64,000 nucleotides of DNA from Sipunculus nudus (taxonomy: Eukaryota; Annelida; Sipuncula; Golfingiida; Sipunculidae): contig CM049319.1 of assembly GCA_026874595.1 (NCBI GenBank), positions 12,739,601 through 12,803,600 on the forward strand, in the 5' to 3' direction. The notes beneath the pieces were generated by a model. The model was given only the letters and a program-made list of their open reading frames with translations. It was not told the DNA's origin and made no database searches. Numbering within the stretch: position 1 is the stretch's first letter; each line of letters begins with the position of its first letter. This document shows positions 51,546 through 62,736 of the stretch, piece by piece. A program made the translations under genes and the position numbers.

Positions 51546-52920
51546 TGTGACCCATGGGTCATGACGCTCAGCTGACTGACATGTTTACAATATGTCCTTG
51601 CACAGACAACTAATTAAGATAATATAGGTGGCATTATTGTTCATGAAAATTAGCTTAAGTTCATCAAGACCCAAAAGCACAACAAATTTGATGACAATCC
51701 AACCAGCCTTTTCATGAGGAATCTGGCCATTTGTGTGTATTTCTCATTAATTCTGGGGTGTTCAAACATACCCCAAAACTCTGAGAATATAGCTCACCTT
51801 GACCCAATTTCAGGTTTAGGGGAGAACTTTTGAGGAACTCTCAGGATGTCAAGTTTGAAGATTCTGGGGCCCTATGGTTACGATTTGTGCCCTACTTTGG
51901 TATAAAATTTTCAATTATTCTGAGAGGTGCTTATAAGCCCAAAAGTGCAGAAAATATGGGTAACAGAGACCTAAATTCACTTTCCAAGGAGCCTTTTCAT
52001 AGACCTCCCTGGATTTTACTTTATAAGATTCCAGGTCAAACGTTTATGATTTGTGGCCTGCATTGGTATCAAAATTCAAATTTTTAATTATGCTGGGGGG
52101 TACTTATAAGCCCCATAGCTCAGAGAATATGGGTAACAGAGACCTAATTTCAAGCTTCCAAGGATATTTTTCGCAGAGTCCCTGTATGTCAATTAAGAAG
52201 ATTCTAGGACCAATGGCATCTTGAAGGTCTCAAAAATAGAAAAAAAATGTGTTAAAATTTTTTTTAAATTTAGGTGGTGCCACCAGTCTGCAAAAAACTG
52301 AAGAAACACTCCATGATGAATATGCATGCAAAGAATCGGGGATATCTATGCATTAGTTGTTCAGACACCAGAGCATTTGTATCAAATTTTTAGTTATTCT
52401 GCGGGGGAGGGTACTTCTGGAGGAGACTTTTCTTGGGCCTCCCAGCATGTCAAGAAAGAAGATTCTAGGTCTAGTAGTTACGATTTGTGCCCTGCTAACA
52501 GATGACTGCATCTTTAAAGGTCTCAAAAACCGATAAAAAAAAAGAGAAAAAAAATCCAGATGGCGCAACGAGTCTGCAGGAATTGATGAAACACTCCATG
52601 ATCAATATCCATGCAAAAATTGTTCAGATACTTGAGCTTTTTTATCGAATTTTCTATTATTTTGGAGGGGGGGGGGAGGGGATTACTTCGTAGCCCCATA
52701 GCTCATAAAATATGGGTAACAGACCTAATTCCATGTTTTCAAGGAGACTTTTCATTTACCTCTCTGGATGTAAAGTTAGAAGATTCCAGATCCAGTGGTT
52801 AAGATTTGTGCCTTGTTAAAAGACAGAAGGCCTGATGGCTGGACGGCCGGCTGGACGGACAGACGACAGACAAAGAGTGATCACTATAGCTCAGATGACT
52901 TACAGTCAGCTGAGCTAAAA
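51546..52920 (+). mobile_element. Hairpin-ended (GGAC)n element, family D, best-preserved ends
   Basis: The 5' end is a perfect 14-bp palindrome TGACCCATGGGTCA (51548-51561) followed by GCTCAGCTGACT (51566-51577). The 3' end is AGTCAGCTGAGC (52904-52915), the exact 12-bp reverse complement, in a hairpin with TAGCTCAGATGACT, then AAAA. The body holds units of about 290 bp with GATTCTAGGTCCAGT.GTTACG, AAAGGTCTCAAAAA and a GGTGGTGCCACC-type core. A GGAC-type run precedes the 3' hairpin. It lies in BMAL1 intron 1. Confidence 0.85.
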
Positions 52921-53060
52921 AATAATATGAAAGGAAGTGAGTACTACAGCCCTGTCATGACATCCCAGACCGAAATGGAACTCTGCAGATGTACATACTA
53001 AGATTAAGAATTAGATAAGCATAAAAAAATCAAGGTGGTTACCTTCACTACAGAGGAAAA

Positions 53061-55378
53061 ACTAGAATATCAGCAGAAGCTGACAAAAGCCCTCAGCCAA
53101 AAGAACAGTGTTTAGAGGTGGTAACAGTAACAAGTACTAAATATCTGTTCTCACATGGATGTATTTCTGTACATGTCTCATTTATAAATTTAAAATGGAG
53201 AGGTATGTACCATGATTCATAACAATCCACCAAATGCTTCCTGAAAAATAAGCTTCTAAGTTTTATTCTATTATCAGCTCTGTGACCTTGAAAAGTAGGT
53301 CAAGGTCACCCATCTTCGAACTTGACCGAGATTTTGTCGATATACATCTTCACCAAAGAAATAAAATTCCTATTGTGAATCCTTTTAGAGATATCCCTCA
53401 CACAAGGCCAAAGTTGAAAAATCCAGGAAAAATTCATTAAAAATCAGATATTGCAGGTGGCGCCCCCAAACTTGTGCAGAGTCCTATAGCTTGAAGGATA
53501 TGGGAAACAGAGAACTAATTTAAGGTTTTCACAGACACTTTTCATGGGCCTCCTTGCATGACAAGAATGAAGATTCTAGGTCCAGATGTTACAATTTGTA
53601 CCCTGTTGACACATAACCACATCCTTAAAGGTCTTAAAAATAGAGAAAAAAAATTGTAAAAATGTGTAACAAGCCCCATAGCTTGAAGAATATAGGTAAC
53701 AGAGACCTAATTCCAGGTTTCTAGGGAGTCTGCAGAAACTGATGAAACATCTCAAGATCTCTTTGTATGAAATTTTTGACTATTCAGGGGGGGGTACTTT
53801 GGGGCCCTACGGTATGAAGGATATGGGTAACAGAGGTTTCAGGTTTCCATGGAGACTTTTCATGGGTCTCCCAGTGTGTCAAGAATGAAGATTCTAGGTC
53901 CAGTTGTTATGATTTGTGCCCTGTTAACAGATGTTCATATCTTTAAAGGTCTCAAAAATAGTGAAAAAAATTTGTAAAGAATCGAAAAATACAGGTGGCG
54001 CCACCAGTCTGCAGAAACCTATGAAACACTCCATGATCAATATTCATGCAAAGAACCATGGTAATCAATGCATTAGTTGTTCGGATATTTCAGTTTTTGT
54101 ATCAAATTTTCATTATTCAGCGGGGGTACTTCAGAGCCCCATAGCTTGAAGAATCTGGGTAACAGAGACCTAATTCCAGGTTTCCAAGGAGACTTTTCAT
54201 GGGCCTCCCCCAGTGTCAAAAATGAAGATTCTAGGTCCAGTTGTTATGATTTGTGCCTTGTTAACAGATGACTGCATCTTTTAAGGTCTCAAAAACAGAG
54301 AAAAAAATCGTAAAAAATCGAAAAAATACAGATGGCGTCCGCAGTCTGCAGAAACTGATGAAACATCTCATGATTAATATGTATGCCAAAAATCATGACC
54401 ATCAGTGATGTAGTTAATGAGATTTGAAGTTTTTGTATGAAATTTTTCACTATTCTGGGGGGTACTTTGGGGCCTCATAGCTCGAAGGATATGGGTAACA
54501 GAGACCTAATTTTTGGATTCCATGGAGACTTTTCATAGGTCTCTCAGAATTTCAAGAATAAAGCTTCTAGATCCAGTCTTAACGATTTGTGCCCTGTTAA
54601 CAGATGTCCACATTTTTAAAGGTCTCAAAAATAGAGAAAAAAATTTGTAAAAAATTGAAAAATACAGGTTGCGCCACCAGTCTGCAGAAACTGATGAAAC
54701 ATCGCATGAATAATATGTATGCCAAAAATCATGACCATCAGTGATGTAGTTAATGAGATATTGAAGTTTTTGTATGAAATTTTTCACTATTCTGGGGAGT
54801 ACTTTGGGGCCCCATAGCTTGAAGGATATGGGTAATAGAGACCTAATTTCTAGTTTCCAAGGAGACTTTTCATAGGTCTCTCAGAATATCAGGAATGAAG
54901 ATTCTAGGTCCAGTCTTTACGATTTGTGTCCTGTTAACAGATGTCCACATTTTTAAAGGTCTCAAAAATAGAGAAAAAAATTCGTAAAAAATCGAAAAAT
55001 ACAGGTGGCGCCACCAGTCTGCAGGAACTAATGGCACATCTCATGATCAATATGTATGCCAAAAATCATGACCATTAGTGTTGTAGTTAATGAGATATTG
55101 AAGATTTTGTATGAAATTTTTTACTATTCTGGGGGGTACTTTGGGGCCCCATAGCTTGAAGGATATGGGTAACAGAGACCTGATTTCTGGTTTCCAAGGA
55201 GATTTTTCATGGACCTCTTAGAATGTCAAGTTACAAGATTCTAGGTCCAGCGGTTACGATTTGTGCCAGGTTAACGGACAGACGGACAGATAGATGGACA
55301 GACGGACGGACAGACGGACTGACAACGGACAAAGAGTGATCGCTATAGCTCAGATGACTTACAGTCAGCTGAGCTAAA
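53061..55378 (+). mobile_element. Chimeric element: family C head joined to family D array and tail
   Basis: The 5' end is family C: ACTAGAATA, hairpin TCAGC-AGAA-GCTGA (53070-53083), motif AGCCCTCAGCC (53088-53098), and a body matching 63160-63450. At about 53485-53490 (after CTTGTGCAGAG) the sequence switches to family D tandem units of about 335 bp (five units, AAAGGTCTCAAAAATAGAG at about 53950, 54285, 54620 and 54957). It ends with the family D (GGAC)n and hairpin, AGTCAGCTGAGC at 55363-55374. The 3' motif therefore does not match the 5' motif, unlike the other elements. Confidence 0.7.
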
Positions 55379-55384
55379 AATGGG

Positions 55385-56520
55385 AAACTGTGCATTGGGG
55401 AATACACCAGGTATAATGCTCCAATGCTGGACCATTACTTTTCTTGTATATGAACAATGTAAGTACTGAACATTTTGAATAAGAAACAATTACACAAACA
55501 TCACTGCTGAAATTCTGGCATGGGTGCACACATCACAAAAATAATTGTAGCTGGCACCACCAGTCTTGTATACAACAAAGCTATCAGAGATATATACATA
55601 TGCCCAATTTCCGACTGATATATCAAACCCCTCCTGAAAATAAGCAGGGACACACACTGTGCAAAAATTATTGTAGGACAAAGCTATTCGATATGTATAA
55701 ATATGCCCAAATTTAGGCTGATATATCAAATTCCTCTGTAGAAATAAGCAGGCACATACACTGTGCAAAAGTCATTGCTGGTGGCGACACCTGTCTTGTG
55801 AACAAAAAGGACATCAAAGACAAATAGACAGGTCAAAATATCAGGCCCGTATATCAAACTTACCTTGAGTTTGATGCAGTGGGCTGACCAGGCTTAGGTG
55901 AGAAAGGCAGTTCCCCCCAAGTGAACTGTGACAAATTTGCTGGCTCAGGCTACCGCACTGAGTGAACTCATGACTTGCACCTGGCTAGACTGAATGAACT
56001 TTTGACCTGTAACTGGCTGCACTGAGTGAACTCTTGACCTGTTGCATAATCTGACACAGTTGGTAGTCTGCCAAAGCTATAAATAGATCCAGGCTGAACT
56101 TTGGTGCCAAATCTGATGCAGTGGTCAGTCTGCCAAGGCTATGAAAAATGCACTGAATGAACTCCTGACCTATACCTGGCTGCACTAAGTGAACTCTTAA
56201 CCTGTTGCCTAATCACATACAGTTGGCAGTCTGCCAAAGCTATAAATAGATCCAGATTAACCTTTGGCCTGTTGCCAAAATTTAAATAGTAGCAACACCA
56301 TTGCATAAGCTCACAGATTGGCCTTTATTTGGCAGAACTGAATGAACTCTTTTCTGTTGCGAAACCTGAAACAGTTGGCAGTTTCTCAACCTATTTAAAG
56401 ATACAGACACAATCTTGGCCTGTTGGTAAATCTGTTTAGACATACTGAAAAACTTTGGCTAAAATGCTTTTTTTCAAGCTGACATATTCATAAACTTTTT
56501 ATCAAAATATCTAGAACAAA
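55385..56520 (+). repeat. Tandem-core repeat, family E, copy 2
   Basis: Starts immediately after the preceding element's A-run. It matches 36833-37700 from CTGGACCATTACTTTTC to TTCAAGCTGACATATTCATA but contains extra copies of the CAGTTGG(C/T)AGTCTGCCAAAGC unit (about 56055, 56118, 56221 and 56374). Confidence 0.75.
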
Positions 56521-56794
56521 AAATTGATTATTAATCTATTATGCATTTTTGCAAAATCCACCACAAATGATTATGTTTGCACATGCAAAGATGTCATATA
56601 ATCCAGGAACAAAATCTAAACCAGTGAGACATATAAGAAAGCCTGGACACAACATAGTGAAGAGCATTAAAATAACCTTGTGCAGCCAACAAGTGTCATC
56701 ATCCTAGCCCTTACCAGGACTTTTCAGTGTGATCAAGACTGTATTTACTCGGTCATTATTTTAGGTATAATTCTATACAGCAGATTTCCTGTAG

Positions 56795-57340
56795 ATCAAC
56801 AGATGGTGCCACCTGCAGGTCAAAATGAAAGAGCAATCACATGATCAATATCATGAAATTTGGTGCTGAAGTCTACAGCAGTTTCTGAGGTATTCAATGA
56901 CAGATATTACATCGTGTATGCAAACACAAAATCTGAACTTCTATACACATACCATCTTGACAATAATTTGACTGAATTTATACTCATTTTTATTCCCCTT
57001 CCTTTAAGGAATTTTTTACTTTGATACAAAAGCCAAAATACTTATACTTTATGACATATCTTGGATAAAGTAGAAAAGATCAACCATTACAGCCAGCAGA
57101 AAGTCAACAAAGGTAGCGCCACCTGCAGGTCAAAATCCGATGGCAGTCACACGATCAATATTTCCTGTGAAATTTTGTGCTTAAGGCTGCAGCAGGTCCT
57201 GAGATATTTGATAACACACATAACATCAAGAAAGGAAACACATCAAGTTGTAAAATTTTGCAATTGCCAAAATTTGAACTTCTGTAAAGATGCCATCTTG
57301 AAAATAATTTGACTGAAATTATATTAATTGTATTCCGCTT
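56795..57340 (+). repeat. Tandem repeat, about 305-bp unit
   Basis: GGTGCCACCTGCAGGTCAAAAT (56804) recurs as TAGCGCCACCTGCAGGTCAAAAT (about 57112). Shared flanks include ATCACATGATCAATAT and ATTTGACTGAA. It is another family built around the GGTGGCGCCACC-like core. Confidence 0.7.
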
Positions 57341-57479
57341 CCTCTAAGGAACTGTTGACTATGATATGAAAGCAAAAATTTTAATAAGTTCTTTATGACT
57401 CTTCTTGGAAGAAGTGGAAAAGACCATTTCAGCCCGCGGAAAGTAGGGCAAACAAAAGCTTATTTTTTTAAATATTGTT

Positions 57480-57605
57480 ACGAATACAAATTGTTGAGGG
57501 GAAAATCCTAGGCCGATTCGGGAGTCGAACCCAGGTGGGTGGCGTAAAAAGTCCAGCGTACCAACCGCTTCCCTAGCAAAGCAAGCTTCACTAGCAAGAC
57601 AGACT
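57480..57605 (-). repeat. tRNA-like SINE head
   Basis: On the minus strand, GCTAGGGAAGCGGTTGGTACGCTGG holds an A-box-like segment, and CTGGGTTCGACTCCC is a perfect B box 30-odd bases later. The acceptor arms pair poorly and a poly-T run (CTTTTTACGCC) interrupts the variable region, so this looks like a SINE head rather than a working tRNA gene. The sequence differs from the SINE at 48690. Confidence 0.55.
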
Positions 57606-59017
57606 TTTATGTCACCCCTTAACAATATTCATCCCATACTTGGTAATTCTGTAAAGTTTCATGATGGCAGCTGCAGCAGCTGTTGAGATATTTGTTAACA
57701 GATCGTGGACATGAAAGTGGACGCTTCGCACCATTGCACAGGTTCACAGAGTGACTAAAAATAACTGCACAAGCAGAGTATTCAACCAGTGTAAGGAATT
57801 TAATAGCCTCAGATGGTGGAATATATATAATATTTTAGGTCTGCCAAAGGTAAATGACTGAAAAAAAGAGTATGTGTTCTGGATAACTCCTGAAGTCAGA
57901 AACATGCTTCGTGCACATGCCTAAGCCTGAATTAAAGGGCATTTTCCACATCTTGCACTACCTGAACTGTTATGGCACGAGAAAACAGTATATATATATA
58001 TATATATACAACTATTTCACTGGTAAAAAAATGAAAAAAATGCTGGTAAAAAAAAAAGTGATAAAAGAGTAATAAGCATCATTTTCAGTTAATCTTTAAC
58101 AAAAATTAAGTCACCCTTTGATTTGGCAGGCCTGTATTAATTTGATCCACCACAGCTTACATTAATTAAGTTCAAAGGAAAATCAGACAAATATGGAGAT
58201 TATCCGATGGAAAAATAATACCCAATGGATACAGTTACTTATAAAACTATATGGATTCCATGATTAATTCAAAATGAAATATGACTAAAAAGATATACAA
58301 AATTGCGACATATCACTGACAGTCTCAGCTAAAGATCTTAACCTCATACATTTGATGATTCATATAAATATGAATGATGCTGCAATGATATTTGTACATC
58401 ATACTTTTGTTACGTCCCCCATAAGTCTCTCCTACATAACATGACTAATCAGATGGTACCAACTGGACATGATCCCATCATTCTTGCTGCTCTGATTAGA
58501 CATACAGGTCAACATGGTCTTGGCATCGTATATTTATTTTATGCTTATAATTTAATTTATCATAAATCACCTCCCATGATTACAGTTACTTTGTAGTAGT
58601 AAATTAAATAAAGGCTGAAGAAATATCGTGGAAAATTAGACAGACAGGGGCGTTGGAACAGATTGCAGAGTTGGTATAATAAATACAAATCTGTAGACAT
58701 TTAAAGAAAATGTAAAAATCATACCCATCCCTGTCAATCAATACACAGGTTACCACAGTGACTGTCAAGTCTAAGTAAAGCACAAACTGAGTCGACACTG
58801 TAAATATTTGATCATGTGCAGCTAAAATTAATTACAAATATATATTCATCCTAAGATTACATGTAATATGTACAATAACAGATGTTCACTGATTGTAAAT
58901 GGTTTCGCAAAAAAGAAGTGATACTCACTCCTGGTTAATATGTAAGTGAATTGCTGAGAAAAAGCTGAGTTGTTCCATATTACTTTCCACATAACTTTAT
59001 ATCAATATTGCACTTAC
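57606..59017. other. Gene-free start of BMAL1 intron 1
   Basis: A (TA)n run at 57989-58007; no exon or mobile element recognised. Confidence 0.45.
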
Positions 59018-59117
59018 TTGCCAATTGGTCTGCATCCTTTGTGAGACTTTGTCCAAAAAGAAACGATGTCAAGTCCTGGAATTCAGATGGATCCCACAGT
59101 ACGTTTGAGGTATCCAT
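59018..59117 (-). CDS. BMAL1: BMAL1 exon 1 (start codon, N-terminus)
   Basis: First coding exon, 33 codons plus one base. The ATG is at 59117-59115, and an in-frame TAA lies six codons upstream, which fixes the start. The peptide begins MDTSNVLWDPSEFQDL and continues with an acidic/aromatic stretch. The exon ends at a strong donor (A|GTAAGT, GT at 59017-59016). I recognise it mainly by its exact phase fit to exon 2, its position upstream on the same strand, and an N-terminal style like invertebrate BMAL; the sequence alone would not name the family. The 5' UTR continues to higher coordinates, and its end and any non-coding exon are not resolved. BMAL N-termini are poorly conserved between phyla. 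Confidence 0.8.
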
Positions 59118-60957
59118 TTCAGAAGTGTGTTTTTAAATTTGCCAATGTATTTATGATGTGAATCTTTGTGTACAGCAGCATGGGGCGCAGTAGCTAGTAT
59201 GTCACTGCAGCATGATGTCTAACACTGAAAGGTACCACCACACAGGCACCTGAAGTATTGGTCAGCGTGTCACACATGTTGATACTCTGTTAGTATAATG
59301 ATACTTGCTGATATCCTATGCCAGTGATGAAACACACACTGTCAAGACCAAGGAGCTGGAACTTAATAAGCTCCAGTGTGTCCACAATCCTGCTCAAATT
59401 GCTAACCAAGCAAATCTGACCACTAGCCACTGACAATGCATTATGGGAAATTCAAGCAACAGCAGTGATTTTGGCTTATTTTTCTTTTCTATGACGGCAA
59501 ATTTTTCATAAAGATCTCCAAGGTACATTAGTTCTATCCTTTTGGCACGGGTTTCATTAAATCTTAAATTTCATTAAAACTTTCTCTCTCATAGACTTTG
59601 ATGCATGTTCTTTCACACACAAATGTAAAACAACTGGCACCAGATGAAGCGCAGCTTGTGCTGCTTTAACCTTTGATGCATTCAAGAGAAAATAATGCTT
59701 AAAGAAAAAGAAATATTTCCCAGGCACAGAGTGAAGTATTTCAATTACTGTCATCACAAGGGTGGAGACCTGTACCATCTAATTATATGTAAAATATAAA
59801 CTCCAACTGATTAGTCAGTGCACACTTGCATCACTTGTTATTAGATTGTCCACTCATTAATACAGAAGGGATGGTACGAAGCCAGGTGACACAAATTTAC
59901 ATATATAATACATTATAGTCATAATCTTTACATATGTCCACTATCTGGGGGCAATCACAAAAACTATCAAATCTCCACCTGGTCATACCCTGGGGATATC
60001 AGGAATTCTTCCTGTGACAGTTATAAAATCCTGACAGACATGTATCCAGCAATTCTATAACAGCCAATGTTGCTCCCAAGTGAATAAGAATCTTTGTGTC
60101 AGAAGCTGAAAGCACTCCAACTGAAGCAGAGGCCTATACTACGTACAGCATCGCAAGAATGTTACAGTCTTAATCTGGTAGCATCAAGATTTCATCTGAC
60201 TTCCAGTACTCTGGCATGATTTTGTATTACTTCATAGATTAATCATACAATGTCAGCACCTCCTGCAGTAAACACTAACTTTGACAAGAAAGAAATACAG
60301 CCAGCTGATCCTTACAAGTGATGCTACACTAGTCAACTTACAGTGTATCCATCCTGCCCCCCCTCTGTTCTACAATGAATTGACCCAGGTAATAAGGTAG
60401 AGTGATTGCTTCAATTGTGTGTGGGGGTGGGAATCATCAGTGCTCGACTCATCATAAAGGTAAGCCAGGTAGATGTAGACTGAGATGCACCTGGAGAAAA
60501 TCTCTATGACATTCATCATTTAGGGCCATTATATCAACTGGAGGTGACAGAACCAATCAGCTGCTACTGACAAGAATTTATATGGAGAGTATCTGAAGGT
60601 AAATGCATTGCATTGGCAAAATTTATCCAATGACTAGAAAAGAGCACAAATTTCATAAGCTGCCCACTGAAGGCATCTGACCACCAATGCTGGAAATTTA
60701 CAATAGGGTGTATTATACAAATTTTTGTCAGTATTTAGTAAAATTGTCAGAGTTTCACCCAGTTAAATGAATGCCTCAGGCTTTACCTGATATGAACATG
60801 ATAGGACAACAGCCATCCATCATTTAAATTTTACAACAGTTTTATAGTCAGGTGGCACTGTATCATCATTAACAATATTAAGTGACTGATTTGCTTTTTT
60901 TAAAGCCTGCCCTAAAGGAGAGAGGCTTATAGGGGTTGATCAGTTTATTTTGTATAT
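59118..60957. other. Upstream region of BMAL1 (5' UTR and probable promoter)
   Basis: Sequence 5' to the start codon. No TATA box, CpG island or clear non-coding exon was recognised apart from the ZNF143-like motif at 59436-59450. An element insertion begins at 60959. Confidence 0.4.
59436..59450 (-). promoter_or_regulatory. ZNF143/THAP11-like motif upstream of BMAL1 exon 1
   Basis: On the minus strand this reads TTTCCCATAATGCAT, close to the core of the ZNF143 (SBS) promoter motif TTCCCAKMATGCA. It lies about 320 bp upstream of the BMAL1 start codon. Such sites in animals cluster just upstream of transcription starts, so the promoter may be near here. This is a single motif match with no TATA box or initiator identified; chance is possible. 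Confidence 0.3.
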
Positions 60958-60958
60958 A

Positions 60959-62052
60959 CAGTCGAGCCCACTTTTTGTCATATCGGTTAATAGAAAATCC
61001 CGTTTATTGTCACATAAATCTGAAATCAAAAACCATTTCCTATATAAACAATGTTTGATATCATGGAATATTGTCATAATCCCGTTTATTGTCATGCTTG
61101 GAACCCTTAACAGTGATACCAGTTCGCAGTTAATATCACATCAAACGCCGACACAGCAATCAACAAGGCCAAGAGCCTGTAATCGGTCAGGCGTATCAAA
61201 GGATCACATCTACAACCTGTGTGCGGCAGGCAAGTCTAGTGATGCATGCGGGCCATTCCCTGTCACTTAGCTAATTAACACAGAAGCATGGTAATCCAGA
61301 TCATTGGGTTTCTTCGTACGTTAACAAGGACGATGTTTGCGATCATATGTCATACATAATGAACTCCTGGCCCATGCAAGGCCGTGGTTTACAACTCGTT
61401 GACGTTTCGCCCAGATGATATGAAGCACAAGCTGTAAAAGTTGCTTACGACTGGAAATTCCATTTAAGGGTCCATGAAAAGCTTGGGGTTTTGTGAGCAC
61501 TGGAGTAGATACCCGGTCCAAAACCTCAACAGCCTTGAAACTTCAGAATGTTGACGATGGCATGACAATGGCCACTCTCCGAACAGTCCTATCATACAGG
61601 CGCTCTTCGAAGTTTGAGTCATTAATAATAATCCGGAAAATAAGGCAGCAATAGTCGGAAAAGAATTATCTGGATAAAATAGATTGCCTACACATATCGT
61701 TTTAACTGTGCCGCATATTTCCAGACATTAACTTCATAACCCAGACGCTACGTCTATTTCTGTTTGCAAGTCGGATTTTAGTCAGTTATTGCGGCATGCC
61801 GCACAAAAAAAAAAAACTTACAGGAATTGACAGGTTCGCATTAATGGCATTGATATGCCGTTGTGCAATGAAAAAAATATTCATAAACATTTATTTTCTT
61901 TTAAATGACGATTTATTTAGTATCATTTGAGACATAACGCTTCTTCTATGACTCAAAAGGACATCAATGTGGAAGCCCGCATAATGTCACATCCCGGTTA
62001 TTATTATAATTTATACATGCACCACCGACATGACAATAAGCGGGCTTGACTG
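60959..62052. mobile_element. 1.1-kb TA-flanked pogo/mariner-type element, copy 2
   Basis: Same orientation and near full-length match to 5563-6677, with TA at 60957-60958 and 62053-62054. Terminal inverted repeats start CAGTCGAGCCCACTT and CAGTCAAGCCCGCTT. Small indels (an extra poly-A at about 61806-61817, loss of several short segments) and many CpG-type substitutions separate the two copies. No complete reading frame is shared by both copies. It lies about 1.8 kb upstream of the BMAL1 start codon. Confidence 0.85.
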
Positions 62053-62184
62053 TATTCATATTTGGTAAAAAAAAATTGTGGTCACCAGAACCTACATAGG
62101 TTCCCCTTAGTGCAGACCATCAACTTCAATTAAATTTTTTTCTATTCTTCTGCCATTTTCTGTTTGTTATGAATTTACAATATG

Positions 62185-62365
62185 GCTTAACCTATATTCA
62201 AAAGCTGAAATAAGGCAAAATATTAGTCTAAGGTGACAGATTTGTATCTGATATTTATTTCTGACCTTCACCTTATTCCCAAGGTCACATACTCCATAGC
62301 AGATCCCCATTATCACCTGATGGGGGGGGGGGGCAGTGAACGCTTGGTGGTTGCATACTTCTAGT
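62185..62365 (+). repeat. Dispersed repeat, second copy
   Basis: Same order of shared words as 32875-33110, including the poly-G run at 62322-62333 and CTTGGTGGTTGCATACTTCTA. Confidence 0.65.
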
Positions 62366-62736
62366 TTATTTAACTTTAATAATTTCACCCAGTTAAGCAC
62401 ATAACCTGTACCTGTGTAGGTCCCTATAATTTTGTGAGATTCTGATCTCACATAAATATATACCCCAAGTTAAAGCAACCCTATACTGTGACTCTGTTGA
62501 CCCTATGTCCAGCTGCCATATTGCTGCCATGACCAGTTCCAGTATTTTACAATTATCAATAAAGTTGGTGTCTGTGTGCTTGATAATAAATGATTCTCAT
62601 GTATTCCTTACTCCTTAGTGATAGTGGGGCCCCCTGGGGAATGAAAGTAAACTATTTGCACCCCACAGAGGGAGCCAATACATGAATTATGACATGATCA
62701 CTGAACATTAATAAATGTGATAAAAAAATGAAGAAA

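Larger units (their letters stand above)
18957..59117 (-). other. BMAL1: BMAL1/cycle gene span (5' part, four coding exons)
   Basis: This is the span from the start codon to the last exon visible here. BMAL1 (cycle in flies, ARNTL) is the bHLH-PAS partner of CLOCK; the dimer binds E-boxes and drives the circadian loop in the nucleus. The four exons (100, 172, 78 and 158 nt) join without a stop. Exon 1 ends after codon base 1, exon 2 supplies two bases then ends after base 2, exon 3 supplies one base and ends after base 2, and exon 4 supplies one base and ends after base 1. That phase chain is hard to get by chance. The PAS-A, PAS-B and C-terminal exons are absent and must lie left of position 1 if the gene is intact. 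Nearly all other sequence in the span is intronic repeats. Confidence 0.9.
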
